A stretch of DNA of 64,000 nucleotides from assembly GCF_025231525.1 (NCBI RefSeq), contig NZ_CP103057.1, positions 3,482,501 to 3,546,500 on the forward strand, read 5' to 3'. The position numbers and the translations under genes are program-made. The notes beneath the pieces were generated by a model, which worked only from the letters and a program-made list of their open reading frames with translations, was not told the DNA's origin and searched no databases. Shown here in pieces: positions 1 through 8,708 of this stretch (within the stretch, counting starts at the first letter, position 1; each line of letters begins with the position of its first letter). The DNA comes from Sphingomonas endolithica. Its GTDB lineage: Bacteria; Pseudomonadota; Alphaproteobacteria; Sphingomonadales; Sphingomonadaceae.

Positions 1-299
1 GCGACATCGGCATAGCCATAGCCCTTCTTGACCAGGATCTGCCCGTCCTTGACCACCACGATCTGCGCGCCGGCGATCTTGCCTGCCTTCAGCGCACCAG
101 GGAAATAGCCGTCGAGCCAGGCACCGAGATCGGCCGCGGTCAGTGCCGGCGTGGTCGATCCGGAGACCGGTGCTTCCGTCCCCGGCGCGGGGGTGGCGGG
201 CGTGGCGGCGGCAGGCGCGGCCGGCGGCTGCACCTGCGAGGCGGCGGGGATCGCCAACAGCGCGCAGGCGAGCGCCGCCAGACCGAACTTCCTGATCAT
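1..299 (-). CDS. Serine hydrolase, class C beta-lactamase-like (N-terminal part)
   Basis: This is the N-terminal ~99 residues of a protein that continues past the left edge of the window. It begins with a Sec signal peptide (basic MIRK start, hydrophobic core, cut near ASQ) followed by a Pro/Ala-rich linker. It then enters the fold of beta-lactamase-related serine hydrolases (segments resembling ADLGAWLDGYFPGAL and IVVVKDGQILVKKGYGYADV). The catalytic SxxK would lie beyond the edge. It closely resembles the N-terminus of the serine hydrolase at 8708-10708, so the two are paralogues. It sits 76 bp after another serine hydrolase gene on the same strand and probably belongs to the same operon. 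It is likely periplasmic and acts on peptides or D-amino-acid amides; the substrate is unknown. Confidence 0.85.
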   Translation of the reverse strand, partial: MIRKFGLAALACALLAIPAASQVQPPAAPAAATPATPAPGTEAPVSGSTTPALTAADLGAWLDGYFPGALKAGKIAGAQIVVVKDGQILVKKGYGYADV

Positions 300-375
300 G
301 AACCCGGCTCCTGTGTACGAATTTGGTCCGCCGCCTTGTGCGGTGCGTGCGTGAAGGTGTGTGGGCAATGCATCG

Positions 376-1947
376 TCATGGCCGTTCCGGTTCGAACGCG
401 AGATCGCCATAGTCGAAGCTGAAGTCGGCGAGCGGCGACACGGCCTGGGCGGTAATCCGCGAGACCTTGCCGTCCGCATCCAGCGCGAACGTCATATAGG
501 CGGGCTCGATCGCCGGATCGTCGAACCGCGCGATGAACGTGTCATATTGATAATGCTCGAGGCGCCCGCCCATGTTGGGCGTCGGCTGGAAGTTCACCCG
601 CAATCCGTCCGCGCCCGCCGCGACCGTGATCGGCCCGTACCAGCGATCGACATAGCGGCCGGCATAGCGGGCGAGGGGGAGGGAGGGACCGATCTTGGCC
701 GGTGTGCTCACTTTCTGCGAAACGGCCGCCTCTGCCGCGGCGATGCGCTGCGTGCGATATGCCTTGAACCGTGCCGGCCAATCCTGGTTCGGTAGCCCCA
801 GATAATGATCGAGCAGTTCGTACATGAGGCCATGGCGCGGCTCGGTCTCCTCGCTGGCGATCGTGATCGAGAAACCGACCTTCTTCTCGGGGATCAGCAC
901 CACGACCGTGGTCGCGCCGTATAGGCCGCCGGCATGCCACACGATCTTGGCGCCGTGATAGTCGCGGACTTCCCAGCCCAAGGCATAGGATTGGAACGTC
1001 GGCTGCGTGCCCGCGATCGGGCCGGGCAGGTCGGTGATCGGGATCGGCGTGACCGGCGTATGCATCTCGCGCGCCTGCGCCGCGCTGTAGACGCGCCCGC
1101 CGCCTGGCACGGCGCCGTCGGCGAGCTGTACCTGCAGCCAACGGGCCATGTCGTTGGCGCTGGCCGCGATCAGCCCGGCCGGGGCCGATGCCTGCGGCAG
1201 GTGATCGCGCTCGTCGATCAGCCGCATCTCGTTCGTCCCGCGCACCGAACCACCGAAGCGGGCATGCGGATGCGCGCGATTGGGATTGGCGAAGATCGCG
1301 GTGAAATCGTCCGCCGCATGAGTCATGCCGGCCGGCTTGAACACATGGTCGCGGACATAGCTTTCCCAGCTCTGCCCGCTCACCGCCTCGATCAACTGGC
1401 CGGCGACGATGTACAGCACATTGTCATAGGCATAGCCGCTGCGGAAACTGGTCGCCGGCTTGATGTAGCGCAGCCGGCGGACGATCTCCGCGCGCGAATA
1501 GCTGCCACGCGGAATGTACAGCAGGTCGCCCGCACCGAGCCCCAACCCGCTGCGATGTACCAGCAGGTCGCGCACCGTCATCTCGCGCGTCACCCAGGCA
1601 TCGTTCATCTGGAAACCGGGCAGGCGATCGATCACCTTGTCGTCCCAACCGAGCTTGCCGGCATCGACCAACGTCGCCAGCGCCGCGGTGGTCATCGCCT
1701 TGGCGGTCGATCCGATCATGAAGATCGTGTCGGCATCCACCTTCTCCGGTGCGCCGAGCTTGCGCACGCCATACCCCTTGGCGAGCACGACCTTGCCGTT
1801 CTCGACGATCGCCACCGCCATGCCGGGGGTGCCCGATGCGGTCCGCAGCGCCTCGATCCGGGCGTCGATCCCGACCGGCGGATCGGCGCGCGCGGGAAGG
1901 GCAATGGCGAGCAGCGGCAAAGCGGCAAGAACTGCCAGATTTTTCAT
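376..1947 (-). CDS. Secreted serine hydrolase, class C beta-lactamase family
   Basis: This 523-aa protein has an N-terminal signal peptide (about residues 1-22, ending ARA). It belongs to the class C beta-lactamase/penicillin-binding-protein-like family. The nucleophile motif STAK is at about 80-83, a Tyr-Asp-Asn motif is near 174-176, and a His-Ala-Gly-Gly motif lies near residue 345 where the third active-site element is expected. A C-terminal domain of about 130 residues follows the hydrolase core. The start at 1947 was chosen because its ATG overlaps the upstream permease stop (ATGA) and gives a clean signal peptide; the reading frame stays open much further upstream only because of GC bias. 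Family members include D-aminopeptidases, esterases and carboxypeptidases. Given the D-amino-acid enzymes in the operon, a periplasmic peptidase role is inferred, not shown. Confidence 0.9.
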   Translation of the reverse strand: MKNLAVLAALPLLAIALPARADPPVGIDARIEALRTASGTPGMAVAIVENGKVVLAKGYGVRKLGAPEKVDADTIFMIGSTAKAMTTAALATLVDAGKLGWDDKVIDRLPGFQMNDAWVTREMTVRDLLVHRSGLGLGAGDLLYIPRGSYSRAEIVRRLRYIKPATSFRSGYAYDNVLYIVAGQLIEAVSGQSWESYVRDHVFKPAGMTHAADDFTAIFANPNRAHPHARFGGSVRGTNEMRLIDERDHLPQASAPAGLIAASANDMARWLQVQLADGAVPGGGRVYSAAQAREMHTPVTPIPITDLPGPIAGTQPTFQSYALGWEVRDYHGAKIVWHAGGLYGATTVVVLIPEKKVGFSITIASEETEPRHGLMYELLDHYLGLPNQDWPARFKAYRTQRIAAAEAAVSQKVSTPAKIGPSLPLARYAGRYVDRWYGPITVAAGADGLRVNFQPTPNMGGRLEHYQYDTFIARFDDPAIEPAYMTFALDADGKVSRITAQAVSPLADFSFDYGDLAFEPERP

Positions 1948-3044
1948 AAGCTCTCCGGCTGAAGCCGCGCCGGGCGCAGGCGGCGGAACGCCACGATGGC
2001 CAGGAGCGGGAGGACGTAGATGAGGATCAGCGCCCAGGCGAGCGCGCGGTAGCCCGAGGCGATCAGCGTCACCAGCCCGACGCGTTCCGCAATCAACATG
2101 CACGGCACGAGCAGCGCAAGCGCCGCGCCGGCGCGCATGACGGGGGTCAGCGTCATGCCGCGGGTCCGCGCGACGCGCTCGTTGATCGCGTGCACCGCGC
2201 CGGTGCCGCTTTCCAGCAAGGCGGCGAAGATCATCACCTGGAACAGCACGTGGAAGGCGGGATGGCCGAGCCGTACCAGGATATAGTCGGACGGCAGCAC
2301 CGCGCCCGCGATCTCCGGCAGGAAGGCGGTCATGCTGACGAAGAACAGCAGCGCCGGGAGCATCGCCAGCGGCCCGGCGATCAGACCGGCGATCACGGCG
2401 TCGCTCCCTTTGCGGAAGTGTCGCGTCACCGGCAGCACGATCACCGCACCGATCACATTGTACCCGGCATAGGTGATGCCACCCATCGCCCAATCGGCCG
2501 AGGGCAGGGTGGCGAATGCCGTGGCAATCCGGTCGCCGACCCCGGCGAGCGCGAGCACGAAGAACAAGGCATAGGTCGCGTAGAGCAAGGCCGAGACCCA
2601 CACGAAGACGCGCTCGACGCTGGCATTGCCGAACGCGACGCACGCGATGATGCCGACCATCAACGCGAGCGTACCGACGATCGGCGGCAGCCCGAAGGTA
2701 GCGGCGGCGATCGCGCCCGCCGCGGCGCCGAACACGGCCAGGATCAACACGATGAACACGGCATAAGCCAGCTCGAACGCGACCCAGAAGCGGCCGAGCA
2801 GTGCCTGGAAGAAGTGGCGATAATCGCGCGCGCCGATCTTGTACGCGAAATGGAAGGTCACGGCCGCGACAACCGCCCAGATCAGGGTCGCGAGCAGCAT
2901 GGCGGCCAGCCCGCCCCACGGGCCCGCCGGCAGGAAGAATTCCGCGATCTCGCGTCCGGTAGCATAACCACCGCCGATGATGACGGCCTTGAACGCAAGG
3001 CCGGGGAGCAGGAAGCGCCTGAAGCGGTCGCGCGCGCTGCTCAT
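1944..3044 (-). CDS. YkvI-like integral membrane permease
   Basis: This 366-aa protein has about ten hydrophobic segments spread along its length and short polar loops, so it is an inner-membrane protein. The N-terminal stretch with GGGYATGREIAEFF and the helix with ESGTGAVHAINERVA resemble the YkvI family, which is distantly related to amino-acid/polyamine/organocation-type LeuT-fold transporters. The start at 3044 overlaps the stop of the DUF1611 gene by ATGA, and the stop overlaps the next hydrolase start, so translation is coupled on both sides. The substrate is unknown. From the operon I infer an amino acid or small peptide, perhaps the product of the neighbouring N-acetyl-D-glutamate enzymes. 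Confidence 0.8.
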   Translation of the reverse strand: MSSARDRFRRFLLPGLAFKAVIIGGGYATGREIAEFFLPAGPWGGLAAMLLATLIWAVVAAVTFHFAYKIGARDYRHFFQALLGRFWVAFELAYAVFIVLILAVFGAAAGAIAAATFGLPPIVGTLALMVGIIACVAFGNASVERVFVWVSALLYATYALFFVLALAGVGDRIATAFATLPSADWAMGGITYAGYNVIGAVIVLPVTRHFRKGSDAVIAGLIAGPLAMLPALLFFVSMTAFLPEIAGAVLPSDYILVRLGHPAFHVLFQVMIFAALLESGTGAVHAINERVARTRGMTLTPVMRAGAALALLVPCMLIAERVGLVTLIASGYRALAWALILIYVLPLLAIVAFRRLRPARLQPESL

Positions 3045-4090
3045 GCCTGGCACGCGTCGAGCAGGCGTTCGAACGCATCGCCGCCGCGGATCGGGTCGGC
3101 GGCGGGCAGGCCGAGCTGCGCGGCCGTCTCCTCGATCACCCGCCCGGCTGCTTCGGCTGTCATGTCGCCGGTGTTGAGACTGATGCCGGCACAGCGGATG
3201 GCGGGGTTGGTCAGGCGGCCGAGCATCACGGTCTGCTCGATCACCGCCTCGATCGTCGGCAGGCGAAAGCCGGGATGGCCTAGGATCGTCTCGCGCCCGG
3301 GCTGGTGGCACACGACGAACAGATCGGGTTGGCTGCCGTGCAGCAGCGCCAGGGAAACCGGTGCATAGGAGGGATGGAACAAAGATCCCTGGCCCTCGAC
3401 CACGTCGAGATGATCCGGCGCAGCAGCAGGGCTGAGCAATTCAACCGCCCCGGCGGCGAAATCGGCGATCACCGCATCGATGGCAATGCCTTGTCCGGCA
3501 AGCATGATCCCGGTCTGCCCGCTTGCGCGGAAGGTGGCGTCGACACCCCGCGCGGCCAGGCCGCGGGCGATGGCGAGCGCGGTATATTTCTTGCCGAGCG
3601 CGCAATCGGTGCCTACCGTCAGCAGGCGACGGCCGGAGCGTTTGAGCCCGCTTGCGACTGCCAGATCGGCCGGTGGCACGCGCAGATCGATCAGCTGCCG
3701 CCCCTGGCTGGCCGCAGCCTCGGCGAGTGGCGTGATGCTCGACAGCCGCGCATGCATGCCCGCGACGATATCCAGCCCGGCATCGATCGCGGCGAGCAGT
3801 TCGGGCATCCAGCTATCCGGGATGATCCCACCCGGATTGGCCACCCCGATGACCATGGCGCGCGCGCCCTTTGCCGCCGCTTCCGCGGGGCTGAGGCGAG
3901 GTAATCCGGTCGTGACCCTGGCGCTGGGCAAACTCCATTCGCCGAGGCAACGATCCGGCGCCCAATCGCGCAAGCCCAATGCCGTCTTGGCGAATCCCAT
4001 CTCCACCGTGTCGCCGAGAAACAGCAGATAAGGTGACGGCAATGCGTGGATCGCGCCCGTCGGTCGGTCGAGGGCAGTTACAACTGACAT
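3041..4090 (-). CDS. dgcN: DUF1611 protein, DgcN-like D-glutamate N-acetyltransferase
   Basis: This ~349-aa protein carries the DUF1611 signature: an N-terminal YLLFLGDT segment, and a central P-loop-like motif GTDCALGKKYTA typical of the C-terminal nucleotide-binding domain. DUF1611 proteins were characterised as DgcN, which acetylates D-glutamate so that the partner racemase DgcA can convert it to N-acetyl-L-glutamate. The same operon encodes an enolase-superfamily racemase at 7695-8708, which is the expected partner and raises confidence in the assignment. I chose the ATG at 4090, four bases after the TonB receptor stop; an upstream in-frame start at 4111 would overlap the receptor. The protein is cytoplasmic. 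Acetyl-donor use cannot be read from the sequence. Confidence 0.8.
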   Translation of the reverse strand: MSVVTALDRPTGAIHALPSPYLLFLGDTVEMGFAKTALGLRDWAPDRCLGEWSLPSARVTTGLPRLSPAEAAAKGARAMVIGVANPGGIIPDSWMPELLAAIDAGLDIVAGMHARLSSITPLAEAAASQGRQLIDLRVPPADLAVASGLKRSGRRLLTVGTDCALGKKYTALAIARGLAARGVDATFRASGQTGIMLAGQGIAIDAVIADFAAGAVELLSPAAAPDHLDVVEGQGSLFHPSYAPVSLALLHGSQPDLFVVCHQPGRETILGHPGFRLPTIEAVIEQTVMLGRLTNPAIRCAGISLNTGDMTAEAAGRVIEETAAQLGLPAADPIRGGDAFERLLDACQA

Positions 4091-4094
4091 CCGA

Positions 4095-6353
4095 TTAGAA
4101 GCCAGCACCAAGCGTCAGGCCGATCGTGCGTGGCCGGATGATGCCGGCCGCCGAGGCGCCGAACGGGATCGTGGGCACCGCAGGCAAGTCGAGCGAGGTC
4201 TTCCCCTCGCTATTGCCAAGGTTCCTGGCATAGACTTCGATCGAGAACTTGCCGAACAGCAGGCCGGCCCGCGCATCGGCCACCTGATAGCCGGCGATCG
4301 CCGGCTGCCGGCCGGTTGCCGCCACCAGCCCGGCGTCGAATGCTGCCGCCTGACGCGAGAGGAGCCGCAAGGAGGCGCCGACGTACGCCCTCGTCTCGCC
4401 TGCCAGCGCCCATTCGTACTGCGTATCGGCGCTGATGCTGTATTTTGGAACATAGGGTAGCCGGTCGCCATCGAAGCCGCCTGAGTTCGCCGGGGTGTCG
4501 TCCTTCAGGCGCGCGATGGTGTAGGCACCGTTGATCGATGTCGTGAACCCTGGGGTCGGCCGCAGCGTAGTGGTGAACTCGAAGCCTTCGCTCTTCGCCT
4601 TGCCGCCGTTGAAATTGCCACCATAGGGAATGTCGTTCGCCAGCGTCTGGCCGAACACCTGGATGTCCTTCCAGTCGACATGGAAGGCGGCGACATCGAT
4701 CGAGAAGCTGCGGTCGCTGGTCTGCGCCTTCACCCCGATTTCGTAGCTGAGCACGGTATCCGAATCGAACGACCGAAACTCAACCGGCGCGCCGGGGGCG
4801 AGGACGTTCGGGCCGCCCGGACGGAAGCCCTTGGCGACACGCGCGTAGAGCGAGGCATTGTCACCGAACTTGACCTTGGGCGCCACCGAATAGGTGAACA
4901 CGCCCTCGCTCGACCGCGCGGTCGGGAGCGCGAGCGGGCCACCCGCAAGCAGGCCGTCACCGGACTGGCTCGCGCGCTGCTTGTTGTGGCTGTAGCGGCC
5001 GCCGAAATCCACGTCGAAGCGTGGGCCGAGATGGACCGTGGCGTTGGCGAAGCCGGCGATCTCGCGGTAGCGCGAGGGCACCTGGGCGATGCCGAGCACC
5101 GGCAGCCCGGCGATCGGTGTCGTCGTGCCCGGCGTGACGGCGGTAAAGACCTGATCGATCAGGCCTCTCTCTCGCGTGTAGAAGCCACCGACCACCCACT
5201 CGAAGCGGTCGTTCGACGGGGATTGCAGCCGTACCTCCTGCGTGAACCGCTTCACCTGCGTCGTTTGCCCCTGGAAGAACTCGTTGGGGCCGATCACGTC
5301 GACCAGTTGCGGGCTGAAGAAATAGGTCAGATCGGAGCGGAAATCCTGCTTGAGCGTGCTGTAGCTGCTCGCCGAGACAAGGCTGGCAAATCCGAAATCG
5401 TAATTGATGACGCCGCTATACACGCGGTAGCGCACCTTGCTCGCGTTGGGCACGAACTGCGATTGGGTTGGGCGCCCATACAGCGTGCGTCCGGTCAACG
5501 GCTCCGCATCCACGGTATCCGGGGCGTCTACATCCAGGTTCTGGACATAGGCGGAAAGCTGGACCGAAAAGTCGGTCGTCGGCTGAAACAGCAGTGACCC
5601 GCGCCCGCCATAGCTTTTCGAGCTGTTGATGTTCCGCTCGACGTCCGCGCCGTCGGTGCCGATGGAATCGATGAAGCCGCCGATGTCGCGGTAGAAACCA
5701 GATGCGCGCACAGCGAGCGTGTCGCCCAGCGGCAGATTGACCACCGCGCTGCCCAAGTAGGATTCATTGCCACCCTTTGTCGTCTCGACGCTGGCCCGGC
5801 CGCGTACCTCGATCTTGCTGGTGTCGGGCTTGTTGGTGACGAATTTCAGGATGCCGCCCAGTGCATTGGCGCCGTAGAAAGTGCCCTGCGGCCCGCGCAG
5901 GACTTCGATCCGTGCCACATCGAACGTGTCGAAATCACCGGCCAGGATGCCGCCATTGACGAGGCCGGTCGAGGATCCGAAGATCGTCTCGTCCTGATAG
6001 ACCGCGACGGTTGAGGCGACGCCGCCGGTGTTGACACCGCGCAGCACCAGTCTCCCGAACCCCGGAGATGTCTGGTTGAGCTGCAGGCCGGGAACTAGCT
6101 TCAGGTAATCCTTGAAGTTGGTCGCCTGCTGGCGCTCCAGCGACTCGCCGCTGATGACAGAGACGGACTGCGGTACGTCGATCAGCAATTGTTCGCGCTT
6201 TTGCGCGGTGACGATGATGTCGCTCTGATGGTTCGGTTCGGTGGTAGCTTGCTCCACCTCGTCTTGCGATACGGTCTGGGCGGTTGCCGCATTGGCCATC
6301 ATCACCGCTACGATCGCGCTGGATATTGCTAGCGCCTGCCGAATTGCCGTCAT
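4095..6353 (-). CDS. TonB-dependent outer-membrane receptor
   Basis: This 752-aa protein has a signal peptide (MTAIRQ start, cut near ATAQT). Next comes a plug domain beginning with SDIIVTAQKREQLLIDVPQSVSV and including the ARIEVLRGPQGTFYGANALGG stretch typical of TonB plugs. A beta-barrel follows, ending in the hydrophobic/aromatic pattern LTLGAGF. Length and layout match sphingomonad receptors often annotated as siderophore-type, but the operon partners suggest uptake of peptides or amino-acid derivatives. The start at 6353 gives the signal peptide; the frame runs open 126 bp further upstream without a better start. It lies 55 bp after the POT transporter gene, so outer- and inner-membrane uptake are encoded together. 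Confidence 0.92.
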   Translation of the reverse strand: MTAIRQALAISSAIVAVMMANAATAQTVSQDEVEQATTEPNHQSDIIVTAQKREQLLIDVPQSVSVISGESLERQQATNFKDYLKLVPGLQLNQTSPGFGRLVLRGVNTGGVASTVAVYQDETIFGSSTGLVNGGILAGDFDTFDVARIEVLRGPQGTFYGANALGGILKFVTNKPDTSKIEVRGRASVETTKGGNESYLGSAVVNLPLGDTLAVRASGFYRDIGGFIDSIGTDGADVERNINSSKSYGGRGSLLFQPTTDFSVQLSAYVQNLDVDAPDTVDAEPLTGRTLYGRPTQSQFVPNASKVRYRVYSGVINYDFGFASLVSASSYSTLKQDFRSDLTYFFSPQLVDVIGPNEFFQGQTTQVKRFTQEVRLQSPSNDRFEWVVGGFYTRERGLIDQVFTAVTPGTTTPIAGLPVLGIAQVPSRYREIAGFANATVHLGPRFDVDFGGRYSHNKQRASQSGDGLLAGGPLALPTARSSEGVFTYSVAPKVKFGDNASLYARVAKGFRPGGPNVLAPGAPVEFRSFDSDTVLSYEIGVKAQTSDRSFSIDVAAFHVDWKDIQVFGQTLANDIPYGGNFNGGKAKSEGFEFTTTLRPTPGFTTSINGAYTIARLKDDTPANSGGFDGDRLPYVPKYSISADTQYEWALAGETRAYVGASLRLLSRQAAAFDAGLVAATGRQPAIAGYQVADARAGLLFGKFSIEVYARNLGNSEGKTSLDLPAVPTIPFGASAAGIIRPRTIGLTLGAGF

Positions 6354-6408
6354 CGAAGCTCTCCCCGCTTTGCCGATCTGCCAGACTATTGTCCTGATCA
6401 GAGAAGTG

Positions 6409-7698
6409 TCAACCTGTTTCGGATAGCTTTTCAGTAGCTGAGCTAGTGTGTTCGATGAGCAACAGCATGGCCGCGGCAAGACCAGCGATCAGTGCCAGCA
6501 GCACGAAGAAGCCACTATGTGTCGTTCGGCTCCACAGGGTCCCGACAAGGCCCGCCGCGATGCTGCCCGCGAAGCTCGCCAGGAACCAGGCCGCGACCGT
6601 GGTGGCGCCCAACCCCTTGGGTGCCAGCCGTGCGAACAGCCCGAGGCCGGTCGGCAGGATGTGCAACTCTCCCAGCGTCAGGATGACGAAGAACAGCACC
6701 AGCCACAGCCAGTGCGCGGGCCCGCCGATCGACTCCACCCCCGCCAGCATCAGATAGGCCGCGGCGACGATCGCCGCGCCCAGCGCCATGCGGCGTGCGG
6801 GGCGTTCCACCGCGCCTGCTGCCGTGCGTCGCTGCCACCAGGCAAGCAGGGGCGGCGTCATCGCCATCACCAGCAACGGGTTGAGCGACTGGAACCAGGT
6901 CATCGGAATGATCGCGCTGCCGACGTGACGGTCGACCCCGACATCCGCCCACAACGCCAGCGTGTTGCCGACCTGTTCGTAGGCGCCGCGGAAGACGGTG
7001 ACCGACAGCGCGATCGCGAGCAATGTCAGCGCGGTCTTGCGCGGGAAGCGCAGTCGCGGTGCAGCGCTGCGCGCGATCGGCTGGCGCGGGAACTGTTTCG
7101 GGGACTGGCTCGGCAGATAGCGCTGGCCCCAGATGTAAAAGGCAAGGCCGCCGAGCATGCCGATCCCGGCCGCGCCGAAGCCCCAATGCCAGCCGTACAA
7201 TTCGCCAAGCGTCCCACAGATCAACGGCGCCAGGAACCCGCCGATGTTCACCCCGACATAATAGACGTTGTAGGCCGATCCGGCGCGGGCGTCGCCGGGC
7301 GCATAGAGGTCACCGATCTGGCTAGGCAGGCTGGGCAGGAACAGGCCGTTGCCGAGCGCGATCGTCACCAGCGCGGGATAGAATAACGGCTCGAACGCCA
7401 TCATGAAGTGCCCGGCCGCCATCACCGATCCGCCGATCAGGATTGCATTGCGCTTGCCGAGGAAACGGTCGGCGATGACGCCGCCGACGATCGGGGTGAA
7501 ATAGGCGCAGGCGGTATAGGCGCCGTAGACGAGCGACGCAGATTCCTGCGGCATCATCAACTGCTTGGTCATGTAATAGACCAGCAGCGCGCGCATGCCG
7601 TAATAAGAGAATTGCTCCCACATATTGGTGAGGAACAGGACGGTCAGGCCGCGCGGGTGGCCGAACCAGGTCGGCTCGGCCGTAATGCCCGGGGTCAT
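6409..7698 (-). CDS. POT/PTR-family peptide MFS transporter
   Basis: This 429-aa inner-membrane protein has about 12 hydrophobic segments. The N-terminus contains MWEQFSYYGMRALLVYYM, matching the POT signature ExxERFxYYG with Gln in place of Arg, and GGVIADRFLGKRNAILIGG matches the loop after helix 2. POT transporters couple di- and tripeptide uptake to proton import. The start at 7698 overlaps the DgcA-like stop (ATGA). It is probably the inner-membrane step for peptides brought in by the TonB receptor encoded 55 bp downstream. It is slightly shorter than the ~480-500 aa usual for bacterial POTs. Substrate selectivity cannot be told from sequence. Confidence 0.9.
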   Translation of the reverse strand: MTPGITAEPTWFGHPRGLTVLFLTNMWEQFSYYGMRALLVYYMTKQLMMPQESASLVYGAYTACAYFTPIVGGVIADRFLGKRNAILIGGSVMAAGHFMMAFEPLFYPALVTIALGNGLFLPSLPSQIGDLYAPGDARAGSAYNVYYVGVNIGGFLAPLICGTLGELYGWHWGFGAAGIGMLGGLAFYIWGQRYLPSQSPKQFPRQPIARSAAPRLRFPRKTALTLLAIALSVTVFRGAYEQVGNTLALWADVGVDRHVGSAIIPMTWFQSLNPLLVMAMTPPLLAWWQRRTAAGAVERPARRMALGAAIVAAAYLMLAGVESIGGPAHWLWLVLFFVILTLGELHILPTGLGLFARLAPKGLGATTVAAWFLASFAGSIAAGLVGTLWSRTTHSGFFVLLALIAGLAAAMLLLIEHTSSATEKLSETG

Positions 7699-8708
7699 GC
7701 CGCGGTCGCCATGCCCGATCCCCAGACCTCCGGCCCGGCGTAAAGCGTGCCATCGGCATAGACGACGCTGGGCGTGTGATCTTGGGCGAGGAAGGTCGGC
7801 CCATCGAGATCGACGAGGTCGGCGATCTGCCCGAGCACGAAACCGGGCGCGGTGGCGAGACTCGTGCCGATCATCGTGCCGACCATCACGCCCAGCCCCA
7901 GCCGTCGTGCTTCGGCCGCCATCAGCAGCCCTTCGGTCAGGCCGCCGCATTTATCGAGCTTGATGTTGACCACATCGAACCGGCCCTTGGCATCAGCCAG
8001 GTCGGCGAGCGACAACAGGCTTTCGTCGCCCGCGATCGGGATGGCCGAACGGTAACCGTCGAGCTCCGCCTCGCGGCCGCGGGCGAGCGGTTGTTCGAGC
8101 AGTGACACGTTATGCGTGACGAGCCCGGCAACGAGCGCGTCGAGATCGGCGCGGGCAAAGCCCTGGTTGCCGTCCACGCCCAGCCAGACGTCGGGCCGCA
8201 CCTGGCGGATCGCGGCGACTCGCGCCAGGTCCAGCTCCAGCTCGCCCGTCAGTTTCACCTTGAGCGACTTTGCACCGACATAGCCGCGGGCCATTGCCGC
8301 CATCGCCTCGGGCGTATCGGCGCTGACCGTGAAGGTGGTGACGATCGGCGGGGGCGGGGATGCCAAGCCGGCCAGCGCCCAGACCGGCTGACCCGCCCGC
8401 GCCGCCTCGAACTCCCACAGGGCCGCGTCGACGGCATTGCGCGCGCCGCCGGGGGGCAGGATGGCACGCAACTCCTCGCGCGTCGGCCCGGCTTCGATGG
8501 CGTCGCGAGTGCGGTCGATCTCACTGCGCATATGCGCCAGATCGTCGCCGAGATAATAAGCGCCGGCGCCTTCCCCGCGCCCGCGATGCACCCCGTCGTC
8601 GAGCGTGACGACCAGCACATCGGCGGATTCGAACACATAGCCCGAGATGCGGAACGGCTGGGCGAGGCGGAGCGACTGCGTCGTGACGCTGAGCTGCAGG
8701 CGCGACAT
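7695..8708 (-). CDS. dgcA: Enolase-superfamily racemase, DgcA or dipeptide epimerase type
   Basis: This 337-aa protein belongs to the muconate-lactonising/dipeptide-epimerase branch of the enolase superfamily. The catalytic KxK pair is at about Lys150/Lys152, metal ligands at Asp179 (VDGNQ), Glu205 (LLEQP) and Asp228/Glu229 (GDES), and the second catalytic Lys at about 253 in the NIKLDKCGG motif. All key residues are present. Two activities fit this subgroup: L-Ala-D/L-Glu epimerase, or N-acetyl-D-glutamate racemase (DgcA). The DUF1611/DgcN-like gene in the same operon favours DgcA, but the sequence cannot decide. The start at 8708 overlaps the upstream serine hydrolase stop as TGATG. The enzyme is cytoplasmic. 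Confidence 0.82.
   Translation of the reverse strand: MSRLQLSVTTQSLRLAQPFRISGYVFESADVLVVTLDDGVHRGRGEGAGAYYLGDDLAHMRSEIDRTRDAIEAGPTREELRAILPPGGARNAVDAALWEFEAARAGQPVWALAGLASPPPPIVTTFTVSADTPEAMAAMARGYVGAKSLKVKLTGELELDLARVAAIRQVRPDVWLGVDGNQGFARADLDALVAGLVTHNVSLLEQPLARGREAELDGYRSAIPIAGDESLLSLADLADAKGRFDVVNIKLDKCGGLTEGLLMAAEARRLGLGVMVGTMIGTSLATAPGFVLGQIADLVDLDGPTFLAQDHTPSVVYADGTLYAGPEVWGSGMATAA

Noticed and set aside
376-3078. A single 900-residue reading frame joining membrane-like and hydrolase sequence
   Set aside because: The first part is an out-of-frame shadow of the permease gene. The real hydrolase starts at 1947 with a signal peptide and overlaps the permease stop.
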